DNA of 64,000 nt from CAVXNB01 sp963763085 (GTDB lineage Bacteria; Actinomycetota; Acidimicrobiia; Acidimicrobiales; Bog-793), in assembly GCA_963763085.1 (NCBI GenBank), contig CAVXNB010000004.1, forward strand, positions 124,001 through 188,000, in the 5' to 3' direction. Positions 28,624 through 37,793 of the stretch are shown here, piece after piece. The notes under the pieces are model-generated. The model made no database searches. It saw only the letters and a program-made list of their open reading frames with translations, and had not been told where the DNA came from. A program made the position numbers and the translations under genes. Positions within the stretch are counted from its first letter, which is position 1. The number at the start of each line of letters is the position of its first letter.

Positions 28624-30489
28624 TCAGGTGTCGGCTGGGGCGTGTTCCTCGGACTCGATGATCCGCGACACGGCGTCGATGAGTGCCAGATGGGTGAAGG
28701 CCTGGGGGAAATTCCCGAGATGCTCGCCGGTCGTGGTGTCGATCTCCTCGGCGTAGAGCAGCAGCGGGCCCGCGAACAGTAGGAGCTTGCTGCACAGGGC
28801 CTTCGCGCGAGCCATCTCCCCGATCATCACGAGTGCGGCGACGAGCCAGAACGAGCAGATCGTGAACGTTCCCTCCTCGCCCTCGAAACCGGTGTCCGTG
28901 TTCTCCACCCGGTAGCGCAGCACGAGGTCGTCCTGGGTCAGCTCGTCGGCGATCGCCAGCACCGTTGCCTTGACACGTTCGTCGTCCGGGGGCAGGAACC
29001 CCATGATGGGAATGAGCAGCAATGCCGCGTCCAGGTCATCGTTCGCGTAGTGCTGGCGGAACCTCCCTCGGTCGTCGACGCCCTTCTCCAGGATCTCGGC
29101 CTTCATGTCGTCGGCCGCCGTTCGCCAACGAGTGGCCCGCTCGTTGTCACCGCGGGCGAGAGCGAGATTCGACCCCCGATCGACCGCCACCCAGCACAGC
29201 ACCTTGGATGCGGTGAACTGCTGTGGGTCGCCTCGAATCTCCCAGATGCCCTGATCCGGGTCGTTCCGGTGCTCGATGGCGGCCTCGACGAAGGTCGTGA
29301 GGCCCTCCCAGACCGGCGGGGCGATCTGGGCTGCGTTCTCGCGGAGGTGGATGTCGAGCGCGTCGAGGAGCATGCCCCAGACGTCGTTCTGGTGCTGGTC
29401 CCAAGCTCCGTTGCCGACCCGGACCGGCTTCGATCCCCGGTATCCCGAGAGATGATCGAGCGTCCTCTCGGTCAGGTCGCGTTCACCTCCGATGCCATAC
29501 ATGATCTGCAGCTGGAATGGAAGGTTCAGGTCCCCTCCGCTGATCGCCTCGATCTCGAAGGCGAAATACTCCGCCGCCTCCCAGAAGAAGCCCAGCCGGT
29601 AGAGCGAGCGGAGCATGAAGGCCGAATCCCTGATCCAGGTGTAGCGGTAGTCCCAGTTGCGTGCCCCGCCCAGGGTTTCCGGGAGAGAGGTCGTCGACGC
29701 CGCCATGATGGCGCCGGTCGGGGCGTAGCTGAGGCCCTTCAACGTCAGCGCGCTGCGCTCGAGGAAGCGCTTCCAGGGATGATCGGGGAAGGTGCCCGTG
29801 CCCAGCCAGTTGCGCCAGAACTCGACCGTCGACTCGACGTCGGCCGATGCGTCCTCGAAGCTCGTAGGGGCGGACCCGTTCCACGAGAGCGCGACATAGC
29901 AAGATTCCCCGTCTTCGAGCGTTGTCCTGCCGTAACAGCGGGCGCCGGTGGCCCCGAGCTTCAGGCTGCTCGTGAGCGTCAGGGACAGCTTGTCGTCGGG
30001 GGGCCGGACCACCATGGAGTGGTAGCCGTCGCCCTGGTAGCTCCAACTCCCGACGTTCAAGCCGTACTCGAACAGCGGCAGGCAGGCGGCCGCGATCTCC
30101 ACCCTGCCTCCGATGCAGGTAGCGGTCCGGAGCAGCGTCCCCACCGCAGCGGCATCGGTCGGCGCCCGGCGGTAGTCCTGCCGACGCCCGTCCTCTCCGA
30201 CCGGCCGGATCACGAGCAGGTCCTCGACCACGAGCCAGCCCGTGGGCGTGTGCCAGGTCGTCTCCATCACCATGGTGCCCGGCGTGTACCGGCGCTGGTG
30301 CGGAACCCGTGTCTTTGTGGGCCCGAACTGGAAGAAGCCGGCGGAACGGTCCAGAAGGGCTCCGAACACGCTGGGTGAGTCGGGGCGCGGAAGGCACAGC
30401 CACTCGACCGAGCCGTCGGGTGCCACCAGGCAACTGTTCTCACAGTCGGAAAGGAAGCCGTATTCGGCGATTGGGGGGAACGTGGTCAC
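28624..30489 (-). CDS. Glycoside hydrolase family 15 protein, coupled to cydB
   Basis: A 621-residue GH15 enzyme with the N-terminal block IAEYGFLSDCENSCLVAPDGSVEWLCLP and barrel blocks ARNWDYRYTWIRDS, DQGIWEIRG and LYAEEID, which carry the expected catalytic Glu residues. It has no signal peptide. Its ATG overlaps the cydB stop by 4 bp, so it is made as the third gene of a cydA-cydB-GH15 operon. I know of no mechanistic reason for a glycosidase in a bd-oxidase operon; links to trehalose or glycogen use under low oxygen or stress are speculative. It is a paralogue of the GH15 at 16250-18067, not a recent copy. Confidence 0.92.
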   Translation of the reverse strand: MTTFPPIAEYGFLSDCENSCLVAPDGSVEWLCLPRPDSPSVFGALLDRSAGFFQFGPTKTRVPHQRRYTPGTMVMETTWHTPTGWLVVEDLLVIRPVGEDGRRQDYRRAPTDAAAVGTLLRTATCIGGRVEIAAACLPLFEYGLNVGSWSYQGDGYHSMVVRPPDDKLSLTLTSSLKLGATGARCYGRTTLEDGESCYVALSWNGSAPTSFEDASADVESTVEFWRNWLGTGTFPDHPWKRFLERSALTLKGLSYAPTGAIMAASTTSLPETLGGARNWDYRYTWIRDSAFMLRSLYRLGFFWEAAEYFAFEIEAISGGDLNLPFQLQIMYGIGGERDLTERTLDHLSGYRGSKPVRVGNGAWDQHQNDVWGMLLDALDIHLRENAAQIAPPVWEGLTTFVEAAIEHRNDPDQGIWEIRGDPQQFTASKVLCWVAVDRGSNLALARGDNERATRWRTAADDMKAEILEKGVDDRGRFRQHYANDDLDAALLLIPIMGFLPPDDERVKATVLAIADELTQDDLVLRYRVENTDTGFEGEEGTFTICSFWLVAALVMIGEMARAKALCSKLLLFAGPLLLYAEEIDTTTGEHLGNFPQAFTHLALIDAVSRIIESEEHAPADT

Positions 30490-31517
30490 GACATCTGCTC
30501 CTTGTTATTGGGGATTGGCGGAACGGTGACCCTCGGAGACGACAGGCGTGCCTTGAAGATGTGATAGCTCCAGGCCTGGTAGGCGAGGATGAAGGGAACC
30601 GCGATAGCGGCTATGACGGTCATGACCTCGAGGGTGTAGGGCGGCGAGGAGCTGTTGGCGATCGTAAGGCTGTAGGCAGAGTCCGTGCTGGAAACCATGA
30701 CGCGGGGATAGAGCTCGACGAAGATGGAGCCGACCGTCGCCGCCATGCCCGCCGCGGCGGCACCGAAGGCCCATCCCTCCTGCTTGGTGCTGGCCAGCCA
30801 GGCGGCGGCGATCACCGCCAGGGCCGCCACGACGTCGGTCCAGTTCGGGAGGAAACCCTTGCCGAGCCCGAGATGGGTCCAGGTGACAAATCCCCACACG
30901 ACCACCGCGGCAACCCAGCCGACACGGCCGGAGAGCCGCGCGACGCGGTCGTGCAAGTCACCGGTCGTCTTCAGCGCCAGATAGGTGGTGCCCATGAGGA
31001 GCGACATGACCACGAATGTGACGCCGGTCCAGAGTGCGTAGGGACGAAGCAGGTCGACGAAGCTCCCGGTGAAGTTGTGTCCGCTGTCGATCGGAAGCCC
31101 GTACAACAGGTCGCCGAGGGCGACGCCGATCAAAAAGGGGATCAGCGCGCTGCCGATCGTGAGCGACCACCGGAATGCGGAGCGCCAGCGCCGGTCGTCG
31201 ACCTTTCGCTGGTACTCGAACGACACGCCGCGTGCCATGAGGGCGAGCAACAAGATGACCAGGGCGAGGTACAGAGTCGAGAACATCGTCGCGTACCAGG
31301 AGGGAAAGGCGGCGAAGATGACCGCGCCGGCAACAATGAGCCAGACCTCGTTCCCGTCCCAGAACGGCCCGATCGAGTTGACGAGGATGCGCCGTTCGGT
31401 GTCGTCCCGCCCCACGAACGAGTGCAGCATCCCCACGCCGAAGTCGAAGCCCTCGAGGACAAGAAAGCCGACCCAGAAGACGATGTCCAGCAGGAACCAG
31501 AGCGTGCTCAGGTGCAT
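30486..31517 (-). CDS. cydB: Cytochrome bd ubiquinol oxidase subunit II
   Basis: A 343-residue, eight-to-nine-helix membrane protein. The N-terminal block LWFLLDIVFWVGFLVLEGFDFGVGML and WDGNEVWLIVAGAVIFAAFPSWYA are diagnostic of CydB/AppB. It pairs with CydA to form the bd-type terminal oxidase, which reduces O2 with quinol electrons, has high oxygen affinity and resists nitric oxide and peroxide. It begins 9 bp after the cydA stop and overlaps the GH15 gene by 4 bp. Confidence 0.96.
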   Translation of the reverse strand: MHLSTLWFLLDIVFWVGFLVLEGFDFGVGMLHSFVGRDDTERRILVNSIGPFWDGNEVWLIVAGAVIFAAFPSWYATMFSTLYLALVILLLALMARGVSFEYQRKVDDRRWRSAFRWSLTIGSALIPFLIGVALGDLLYGLPIDSGHNFTGSFVDLLRPYALWTGVTFVVMSLLMGTTYLALKTTGDLHDRVARLSGRVGWVAAVVVWGFVTWTHLGLGKGFLPNWTDVVAALAVIAAAWLASTKQEGWAFGAAAAGMAATVGSIFVELYPRVMVSSTDSAYSLTIANSSSPPYTLEVMTVIAAIAVPFILAYQAWSYHIFKARLSSPRVTVPPIPNNKEQMS

Positions 31518-31526
31518 GGATCGACC

Positions 31527-32990
31527 TCAGTAGACCAGCGCCGGGAGCTCGGCGCGCTCGGACTCCTGCCGCGAGTCGGGGAGTCCCTCGCCGGGCGAGC
31601 TCCCCGTGCCGCCGGAGCCGTGTGCATCACCCTCGGTCTCGCCGGCGGAACCTCCTTCAAGGCTCTTGCGGCCGTAGTGAACCATGAGATAGCCGTCGAC
31701 GACGCCGAGAGCGAGATAGATCAGGACGAACGCAACGAGGGAGATCCAGATATCGGTCGTCGTCACCGACGGCGAGACTCCGTCGGCGGTCTTCATCAGC
31801 CCCTGGACGATCCACGGTTGACGCCCGCTCTCGGTCAGCAGCCATCCGGCGGTGTTCATGAGGAACGGAGCAACGACAGCCCAGGTGGCGACGCGTAGGA
31901 ACCACTTCGAGTCCTCGAGCTTGCGCCGGTGCAGCAACCACGTCCCCCACAGCACGATGAGGAAGACGAGCGCAGCCAGATAGGCCATCACCCGCATCGA
32001 CCAGTACTGGATGAAGACGTTCGGGATGTAGTTGCCAGGGCCGTATTCCTTCACGTACTGCGCCTGCAGCTGGTTCAGGCCCTGTACCTCGCCATCCAGG
32101 TGATTCGTCGCGAGCACCGACAGCAGGTCGGGGATCTCGAGAATCTTCGTCGGCGTCATGTCGTCGTTGCCGCCCCCGACCTGGAACGCCGAGAAGGGGC
32201 AGTGCGACGGGCAGGTGTTCCACAGCGCCTCGGCGGCCGCGATCTTCATCGGCTGGTAGCGACCCTCGATGACCCCGAGCTCACTGCCCACGAACAGCGC
32301 CAGGACGATCGCCGGGATCAGCACGGCCATCGACACCGTTGCCGTGCGCCGGAACGCGTCGACCTCGTCCTTGCGCTTGAGGTGCCAGGCCGACACAGCC
32401 AGCATCACCAAGGAGCCGGTCACCAGCGAGGCGAGCACCACGTGGGTGTAACCCCAAAGGAAGACCGGGTTCCCGAACAGGGACCATATGTCGTTGAGCT
32501 GCGGCTGATGCTGGGAGTTGAGCACGTAGCCAACCGGGTGCTGCATCCAGGAGTTCGCCGCCATGATGAACGCCGCCGACAGCAAGGTCGCCCCCGCCAC
32601 CAACCATATGCATGCCAGGTGCAGCCTCTTGGACAGCCGGTCCCAGCCGAAGATCCAGATCCCGAGGAACGTGGACTCGAGGAAGAAGGCGAACAGGCCC
32701 TCCATCGCCAGCGGGCCGCCGAAGATGTTGCCTACGTAGCGCGAGTATGCCGACCAGTTCATGCCGAACTCGAATTCCTGCACGAGCCCGGTCACGACTC
32801 CCACGGCGACGTTGATGAGCAGCAGGGTTCCGAAGAAACGGGTCAGCCGTCGATAGGACTCCTCTCCCTTCCGGTACCAGGTGGTCTGGAGCAACGCCAC
32901 GAGAAACGCGAGCCCGATCGTCACCGGGACGAAGAGGAAGTGGTAGATGCTCGTCGTTGCGAATTGCCACCGGGCGAGGTCGGTGCTCAC
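31527..32990 (-). CDS. cydA: Cytochrome bd ubiquinol oxidase subunit I
   Basis: A 487-residue CydA. The first helix has ARWQFATTSIYHFLFVPVTIG with the haem-ligand histidine region. GLVQEFEFGMNWSAYSRYVGNIFG and LAMEGLFAFFLESTFLGIWIFGW carry the conserved acidic proton-path residues, and TESGRQPWIVQGLMKT follows the Q-loop. The Q-loop region (about 240-330) is of the short type typical of non-proteobacterial enzymes, with GLNQLQAQYVKEYGPGNYIP. The hydrophilic C-terminal tail is Gly/Ser/Glu-rich. It is the promoter-proximal gene of cydA-cydB-GH15; the 149-bp gap before the DUF1345 gene should hold its promoter. Confidence 0.96.
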   Translation of the reverse strand: MSTDLARWQFATTSIYHFLFVPVTIGLAFLVALLQTTWYRKGEESYRRLTRFFGTLLLINVAVGVVTGLVQEFEFGMNWSAYSRYVGNIFGGPLAMEGLFAFFLESTFLGIWIFGWDRLSKRLHLACIWLVAGATLLSAAFIMAANSWMQHPVGYVLNSQHQPQLNDIWSLFGNPVFLWGYTHVVLASLVTGSLVMLAVSAWHLKRKDEVDAFRRTATVSMAVLIPAIVLALFVGSELGVIEGRYQPMKIAAAEALWNTCPSHCPFSAFQVGGGNDDMTPTKILEIPDLLSVLATNHLDGEVQGLNQLQAQYVKEYGPGNYIPNVFIQYWSMRVMAYLAALVFLIVLWGTWLLHRRKLEDSKWFLRVATWAVVAPFLMNTAGWLLTESGRQPWIVQGLMKTADGVSPSVTTTDIWISLVAFVLIYLALGVVDGYLMVHYGRKSLEGGSAGETEGDAHGSGGTGSSPGEGLPDSRQESERAELPALVY

Positions 32991-33139
32991 GCGTCGCGGC
33001 TCCTTCCTCAGCCTTCCTTAGCCGGCGCAGCTGACGAGAGAGCCACGCGCCTCCGGGGCGGACGTTTCGGGTTTGAACTTAGGCGCGCCTCGGCGTCGCG
33101 AGACTCACCCGGAATGGGTGAATCTCCCGCAGATCGCGT

Positions 33140-33793
33140 CTACTTCAAGATGTTGACCGCCCGGGCGATCACCAGTCCGAGGACGGCGAGCGAAGAAGTC
33201 GCCTGCAGGGCCATGACGAGCTTGGCCCACCGGGCGAGGGGCATGACATCGGTCGGGCTGAAGGCCGTGGAGTTGGTGAAGGCGAGGTAGAGGTAGTCGA
33301 AGAACTCGGGGCGCCAGTCCGGGGGTGTCACATGGGGGTTGAGGTGCTCGGGGAAGGCGAGATCGGGGAACTCCCGGGGAGTCAACAGCCGCGCTTCGGG
33401 ACCGCCCCCGTCAAGTTCCCAACAGACGAAGGCGAAGGCGATGATCCCGTAGAGCCAGATCAGAAAACCGGCGCGGAGAAGCTGCGTGGCTGAATTCGTC
33501 TCGGGACCGCCCTCGACGAGGTCGACGATCAGCCGGGCGGTGACGCCGGCGGCACCGAGCACGAGAATCAACACCAGCGCCCCGGAGATGAGACGGACAG
33601 CAAGCGTCCCGCGGTCGATCCGGCCCGGATCGGCGATGACGAGGGCCACGGCCAGGAGTAGCTCGATTGCCGGGATCAGCCATCGTGGGCCCAAGGTGAA
33701 GCGCCGGGGCAACAGCAGGGGAATGGTGACGGCCACGGCCAGGGCGACGAGCATCGGCCATCGCTTCTCTCCGCGGATTCCGATCGTCGCCAC
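33140..33793 (-). CDS. DUF1345 family membrane protein
   Basis: A 217-residue integral membrane protein with about five to six helices. The FFDYLYLAFTNSTAFSPTDVMPLARWAK block near the C-terminus is the DUF1345 signature and resembles a two-helix pore-loop channel segment (TNSTAFSPTD). The function is unknown; a cation-channel role is a structural inference. It stands alone between the cydA promoter region and the 2-hydroxyacid dehydrogenase gene, same strand, 48 bp downstream of the latter. Confidence 0.85.
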   Translation of the reverse strand: MATIGIRGEKRWPMLVALAVAVTIPLLLPRRFTLGPRWLIPAIELLLAVALVIADPGRIDRGTLAVRLISGALVLILVLGAAGVTARLIVDLVEGGPETNSATQLLRAGFLIWLYGIIAFAFVCWELDGGGPEARLLTPREFPDLAFPEHLNPHVTPPDWRPEFFDYLYLAFTNSTAFSPTDVMPLARWAKLVMALQATSSLAVLGLVIARAVNILK

Positions 33794-33841
33794 GTAGTGC
33801 TGCCGGATCGCCTCAGCCCAGGATCTTCGCCGTTGCTGGGT

Positions 33842-34822
33842 TCACGAGACGGCGTCTCTGGAGGGCGAGGGGCCTGAACGCGCGTCGACAACCGCGTGTG
33901 GGCCGGGATCGCCCCGCAAGCAACCGAGGAGGTTGTCGATCGCGAGTTCGCGCATCGCCGCCCGGGTCTCGACCGTCGCCGAGCCGATGTGCGGGACGAC
34001 GATGGCTCTCGGTTCGGTCAGGAGCGGGTTGCCGGGCACCGGCGGTTCGTCCTCGAGCACATCGAGCGCGGCGCCGGCAAGCCGGGACTCTGCAAGAGCT
34101 CGCCGCAACGCCTCTTGGTCGACGATTCCGCCGCGGGCGGTGTTCACCAGGTAGGCGGTCGGCTTCATCAGTCCCAATTCCTCGGAACCGATCAGGTGAT
34201 GTGTACCGGCGTTGAGGTCGACATGCAGAGAAACAAAGTCCGCTCGCCGAAGCCCCCTCCCCAGCTCCAGCTCGCGCACGACTCCCTCGATCGGCGTCAG
34301 GTCGTCCCGGCGGTCCCAATAGGTGACGCGCATCTTGCACGCGAGGCACCGTCGGGCGACCTCCTGGCCGATCCGTCCAAAGCCGACCAGTAGCAGGTCC
34401 TTTCCGCCCAGGTCGTGACCGAGGGGCGGTTCGCGCCACTGGCCGGAGCTTGCCGCCCGGATCGATTCGGGCACGCGCCGCGTCAGCATGATCATGAGAC
34501 CGAGAACAAGATCGGCCACCGCGTCACTGAGGACGGGAGTCGTCGTGACGGCGATCCCGCGTTCTCGAGCCGCCGCGAGATCGAGGTGGTCGGTACCTAC
34601 GCTGACGGTGCTCACCGCGCGGAGGTTCGGGGCTCGCCTGAACAGGCTCCCGTCGATGACCGTGCGGCTGTTCACGAGAAGACCCTCGGAACCCAGTACC
34701 GCCGCCTCGAACGCTTCAGGGTCCTCGACCGGGGACAGGAAGGTGACCTCGCACTGTTCTCGCAGCCGGTTCAAGCTCGCCTCTGGCACCTGGAAGGTCA
34801 CGAGGACTGCCGGCTTGGTCAC
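33842..34822 (-). CDS. D-isomer-specific 2-hydroxyacid dehydrogenase
   Basis: A 326-residue NAD(P)-dependent dehydrogenase of the glyoxylate/hydroxypyruvate reductase group. The nucleotide fold is GKDLLLVGFGRIGQEVARRCLA, the substrate Arg is in LVNTARGGIVDQEAL, and the Glu/His catalytic pair is in DVLEDEPP and VVPHIGSAT. Its ATG overlaps the stop of the upstream HpcH/HpaI aldolase gene (4 bp). The pairing suggests that the aldolase releases a 2-oxoacid such as pyruvate, glyoxylate or tartronate semialdehyde that this enzyme reduces; the exact substrate is unknown. Confidence 0.9.
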   Translation of the reverse strand: MTKPAVLVTFQVPEASLNRLREQCEVTFLSPVEDPEAFEAAVLGSEGLLVNSRTVIDGSLFRRAPNLRAVSTVSVGTDHLDLAAARERGIAVTTTPVLSDAVADLVLGLMIMLTRRVPESIRAASSGQWREPPLGHDLGGKDLLLVGFGRIGQEVARRCLACKMRVTYWDRRDDLTPIEGVVRELELGRGLRRADFVSLHVDLNAGTHHLIGSEELGLMKPTAYLVNTARGGIVDQEALRRALAESRLAGAALDVLEDEPPVPGNPLLTEPRAIVVPHIGSATVETRAAMRELAIDNLLGCLRGDPGPHAVVDARSGPSPSRDAVS

Positions 34823-35607
34823 AGATAGGCCGCTTGCGAGCTCTGATGGCCTTCGGGGCGCACGCCGCCAAGTGCGCTGGCTGCGGCCGTGGCGAGCAAC
34901 CGGGAGTCTGAAGCGACCTCGACCATGAGGAACCCCTGCTCGAGTCGCTTTGGAGCCGTTTTCGCGTTGCCGGCGATCCCGGGCACCACGCCGTGACGTT
35001 GACAGGCCTCGCGGATCCGGGACAGCGCTGCCGTGAAGGACTCGTCGGGATTGTCAGGACCTGGTTGCAGGCCCAACGTGACGCTCAAATCTGCCGGGCC
35101 GACGTAGACGGCGTCGACACCCGGTACCGAAACGATGTCGTCCACGTCCTCGACCGCCCGCGCCGTCTCGATCATGATGATGCAACAGACGGTGTCGTTG
35201 GCATGGGTGAAATAGTCGGATCCACCGACGTAGCTGGCGCGTAACGGGCCGTAGCTGCGCGCACCAGCGGGCGCGTACCGACAGGCCCTCACCGCCGCCT
35301 CCGCCTCCTCACGGCTGTTGACCATGGGCACGATCACCCCTGAAGCGCCTGCATCGAGGCACTTGCCGATAATTCCCGGCTCGTTCCACGGGACGCGAAC
35401 GAGGGGCGTTACGTCCTTGCCGGACATGGCCTGGAACATCCCGACCATCTGTGCGTAGTCGATCAGCCCGTGCTGCAGGTCCACGCAGAGCCAGTCGAAG
35501 CCGGCGTGGGCGAGGATCTCGGCCGAGAAGCTGCTCGGCAAGGTGAGCCAGCATCCCAGCGCCGGTTCGCCGTGTTCCCATTTCTTCCGCAGGTGGTTCT
35601 GCTGCAC
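34819..35607 (-). CDS. HpcH/HpaI family aldolase
   Basis: A 262-residue class II (metal-dependent) aldolase of the HpcH/HpaI type, which cleaves 4-hydroxy-2-oxoacids to pyruvate and an aldehyde. Landmarks are GFDWLCVDLQHGLIDY, the catalytic-Arg segment PLVRVPWNEPGIIGKCLDAGASGVIVPMV, and metal ligands Glu in IMIETARAVED and Asp in VYVGPADLS. The GTG start at 35607 has GGAG 6 nt upstream. It is the first gene of a two-gene unit with the 2-hydroxyacid dehydrogenase. The substrate, such as a 2-keto-3-deoxy sugar acid or an aromatic cleavage product, is not deducible. Confidence 0.9.
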   Translation of the reverse strand: MQQNHLRKKWEHGEPALGCWLTLPSSFSAEILAHAGFDWLCVDLQHGLIDYAQMVGMFQAMSGKDVTPLVRVPWNEPGIIGKCLDAGASGVIVPMVNSREEAEAAVRACRYAPAGARSYGPLRASYVGGSDYFTHANDTVCCIIMIETARAVEDVDDIVSVPGVDAVYVGPADLSVTLGLQPGPDNPDESFTAALSRIREACQRHGVVPGIAGNAKTAPKRLEQGFLMVEVASDSRLLATAAASALGGVRPEGHQSSQAAYL

Positions 35608-35632
35608 GAGCGCTCCTTTTCTTTCCGTCAGC

Positions 35633-36727
35633 TCACTGCGCCACTACAGCCGATGCCGGCCGGATGGAAAAATCGCGCGAGACAGCGGGTCGCCTCAGCT
35701 TCCAGATGACGGCGTCGAAGGTGAAGTGCAGGGCGCCGACCGAATACAGCACAGCGTTGAAGGCCGAGCCGTGCACGAGGCCGTGCACCGCGAATGCCAC
35801 GGCGGCGATGCCTCCGAAGTACAAGAGCCGTCCGGGGGCAGTCCGCCCGACCCGCCCGAGGAAGCTCGCAGCGCCGGCGCCGTCCCCGGCCGAATAGCGG
35901 CGGGCCGCCGTCCGGTAGACGATGACGCCGTACTCGATCGAGTGTGCCGAGACGTAGGCGATGAAGCCGGCGGCCGGGTCGACGACGATCGACGCGACCA
36001 GCGCCAGCGAGGAGACCTGGTAGATCCACTTGGCGGGGTTGGCCTTGGGGCCGGCGGCCTGCTCCTGGCGGACGATTGCAACGATCACGAGGATCACCGC
36101 GATCGTTGCGGCGGCGAGCAACCACCGGGCCTCGGGACGCAAGTCGATCAGCAGGTGCACGCCCTGGGCATTCATGGGGTCGAGTCCGGACCGCTCGACC
36201 AGGCCTGCTGTTCCCGGCATCGCCGCCACGGCGAGCAGAGCCGCAACCATCGTGACGTAAGCGAACGCCCGGTCGAGGCGCGCCGAGCCGTACCCGCTCT
36301 TGCCAGCGTAGATCCGCTGCAGCCCGTAGCGCTGCTGGAGCGTGTGCTGCAGGTTCCATGCCGCAGCGACCGGGACGACGATGGCAAGGTTCGCCGTCGC
36401 GGCGACGACCGCGGCCGAGACCGCTATCACGGGAGCCCAGACGAACAGCCGCCTGTGGAGCGCGAACTGGCTGCCGTCGCCGTAGACGAGGCCGAAGGTC
36501 AGAGGCTGGTGGAGGAACGAGACGAGGAGCGCCACCACGACCCCCACCTGAAGCAGGTGCTCCGAGGACGGACCCGTCCGCGCCAGCAACACGTGCCAGA
36601 AGAGGAAGACGGGCACCCAGCACAGCGCCACGAACAGGTCCCAGCCGGCGCCGTAGATCCACACGACACGTCGACCACCCCGATGACCAGGCACGGAAAC
36701 GGGTTGGCCGGCGGTGACGACGGACAC
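35633..36727 (-). CDS. Polytopic membrane protein with conserved-looking His/Glu/Asp, unknown function
   Basis: A 364-residue protein with roughly nine hydrophobic helices from residue 25 to 340. Polar residues sit in or next to the membrane in motif-like clusters: HQP (His73), WNLQHTLQQRYG (His128), AHSIEYG (His262, Glu265), HGLVHG (His315, His319) and LHFTFDAVIWKLRRP (His334, Asp338). That pattern suggests a membrane-embedded metal or haem site, as in di-iron desaturase or carotenoid-cleavage-like enzymes, but I do not recognise a named family. It is monocistronic on minus, 25 bp upstream of the aldolase gene, and divergent from the dehydrogenase at 36824. Confidence 0.75.
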   Translation of the reverse strand: MSVVTAGQPVSVPGHRGGRRVVWIYGAGWDLFVALCWVPVFLFWHVLLARTGPSSEHLLQVGVVVALLVSFLHQPLTFGLVYGDGSQFALHRRLFVWAPVIAVSAAVVAATANLAIVVPVAAAWNLQHTLQQRYGLQRIYAGKSGYGSARLDRAFAYVTMVAALLAVAAMPGTAGLVERSGLDPMNAQGVHLLIDLRPEARWLLAAATIAVILVIVAIVRQEQAAGPKANPAKWIYQVSSLALVASIVVDPAAGFIAYVSAHSIEYGVIVYRTAARRYSAGDGAGAASFLGRVGRTAPGRLLYFGGIAAVAFAVHGLVHGSAFNAVLYSVGALHFTFDAVIWKLRRPAVSRDFSIRPASAVVAQ

Positions 36728-36823
36728 GACGGGAGTCTATGACGTCACGAGCGAGACCTCCGGTGGCCGACGGGACGCCGATCGTGTACGACTGCGCTCG
36801 CGGGCACGAGGAGAGGAGACGGC

Positions 36824-37732
36824 GTGAGCGAGTCGAGGGTGTCGGGCGGGGCTGCGGCGCAACGGGTTGGTTTCGTCGGGCTGGGAACCATGGGATCGGC
36901 GATGGCGGCCAATCTCGCACGGAGCGGCTTCTCGCTCACGGTCTGGAACCGAACACCGGGTCGCGCCGACGCGCTGCGGACGCTCGGAGCCGCAGAGGCC
37001 GGTAGCCCGCGGGAGGTCGGGCTCGCCAGCGATCTCGTCGTGACCTGCCTGCCGGACTCGCCGCAGGTCGAAGAGGTCCTCTTCGGAGACTCGGGGCTGG
37101 CCGAAGGGCTCCGCGAGGGATCGCTGCTCGTCGACTGCTCGACGATCAGCCCGCTGAGCGCCCGCGAATTCTCTGAGCGCCTTGCCGCCCAGGGCGTCGC
37201 CATGCTCGATGCGCCGGTCTCCGGCGGTTCCGAGGGCGCCGTCGCCGGAACGCTCACGATCATGGTGGGTGGAGCGGAGTCAGATGTCGAACGGGCCGAC
37301 GGGGTGCTCCACGCCATGGGCCGGACAATCACCCACCTGGGACCGATCGGCTCCGGACAGATCGCCAAGGCGGTGAATCAGGTGATCCTGGCCGGTGCCT
37401 ACCTGGCGGTGGCGGAGGGCGTCGTTCTCGCCGTCAAGGCTGGCATGGACCCCGGCCGCGTCGTGAAGGCGCTCATGAACGGAGCCGCCGGTTCGTGGGT
37501 CCTCGAGAACCGCAGCGGCCGGATGATCGACGACAGCTATCCGCTCGGCTTCAAGCTCGCACTCCATCGCAAGGACCTGCGGATCGCTCTCGATCTGTCC
37601 CGGAGCGTCGGAGCGACGCTGCCGGTGGCTGCGCTCGCTGCCACCCTCGAGGACGGTCTGATCGCACAAGGCCACGGCGACGACGACAATTCCGCGCTCG
37701 CTCGGGCCATCCGCCAACTCTCCGGGCTGTAG
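36824..37732 (+). CDS. NAD(P)-dependent beta-hydroxyacid dehydrogenase (HIBADH/GarR family)
   Basis: A 302-residue enzyme with the Rossmann motif VGFVGLGTMGSAMAANLARSG (about residues 15-35), the substrate block DAPVSGGSEGAVAGTLTIMVGG, and the catalytic lysine in GPIGSGQIAKAVNQ. Family members reduce tartronate semialdehyde or oxidise 3-hydroxyisobutyrate. The GTG start at 36824 has GAGGAG a few bases before it. The preceding gene is divergent. It stands 61 bp upstream of the encapsulin operon but has no obvious functional link with it; given the aldolase/2-hydroxyacid dehydrogenase pair nearby, a role in C3 hydroxyacid metabolism is plausible. Confidence 0.9.
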   Translation: MSESRVSGGAAAQRVGFVGLGTMGSAMAANLARSGFSLTVWNRTPGRADALRTLGAAEAGSPREVGLASDLVVTCLPDSPQVEEVLFGDSGLAEGLREGSLLVDCSTISPLSAREFSERLAAQGVAMLDAPVSGGSEGAVAGTLTIMVGGAESDVERADGVLHAMGRTITHLGPIGSGQIAKAVNQVILAGAYLAVAEGVVLAVKAGMDPGRVVKALMNGAAGSWVLENRSGRMIDDSYPLGFKLALHRKDLRIALDLSRSVGATLPVAALAATLEDGLIAQGHGDDDNSALARAIRQLSGL

Positions 37733-37793
37733 CGTGCTGCTGACTTGCTCCTGCCTACGATCCTGCCGCTGAGAATTCCGAGGAGGTCCAACG

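Noticed and set aside
30309..31898. 529-codon plus-strand open frame opposite cydA/cydB
   Set aside because: Its codons are the complement of two certain genes (CydA, CydB), its composition is Glu/Arg/Gly-rich without domains, and no ribosome-binding site precedes it.
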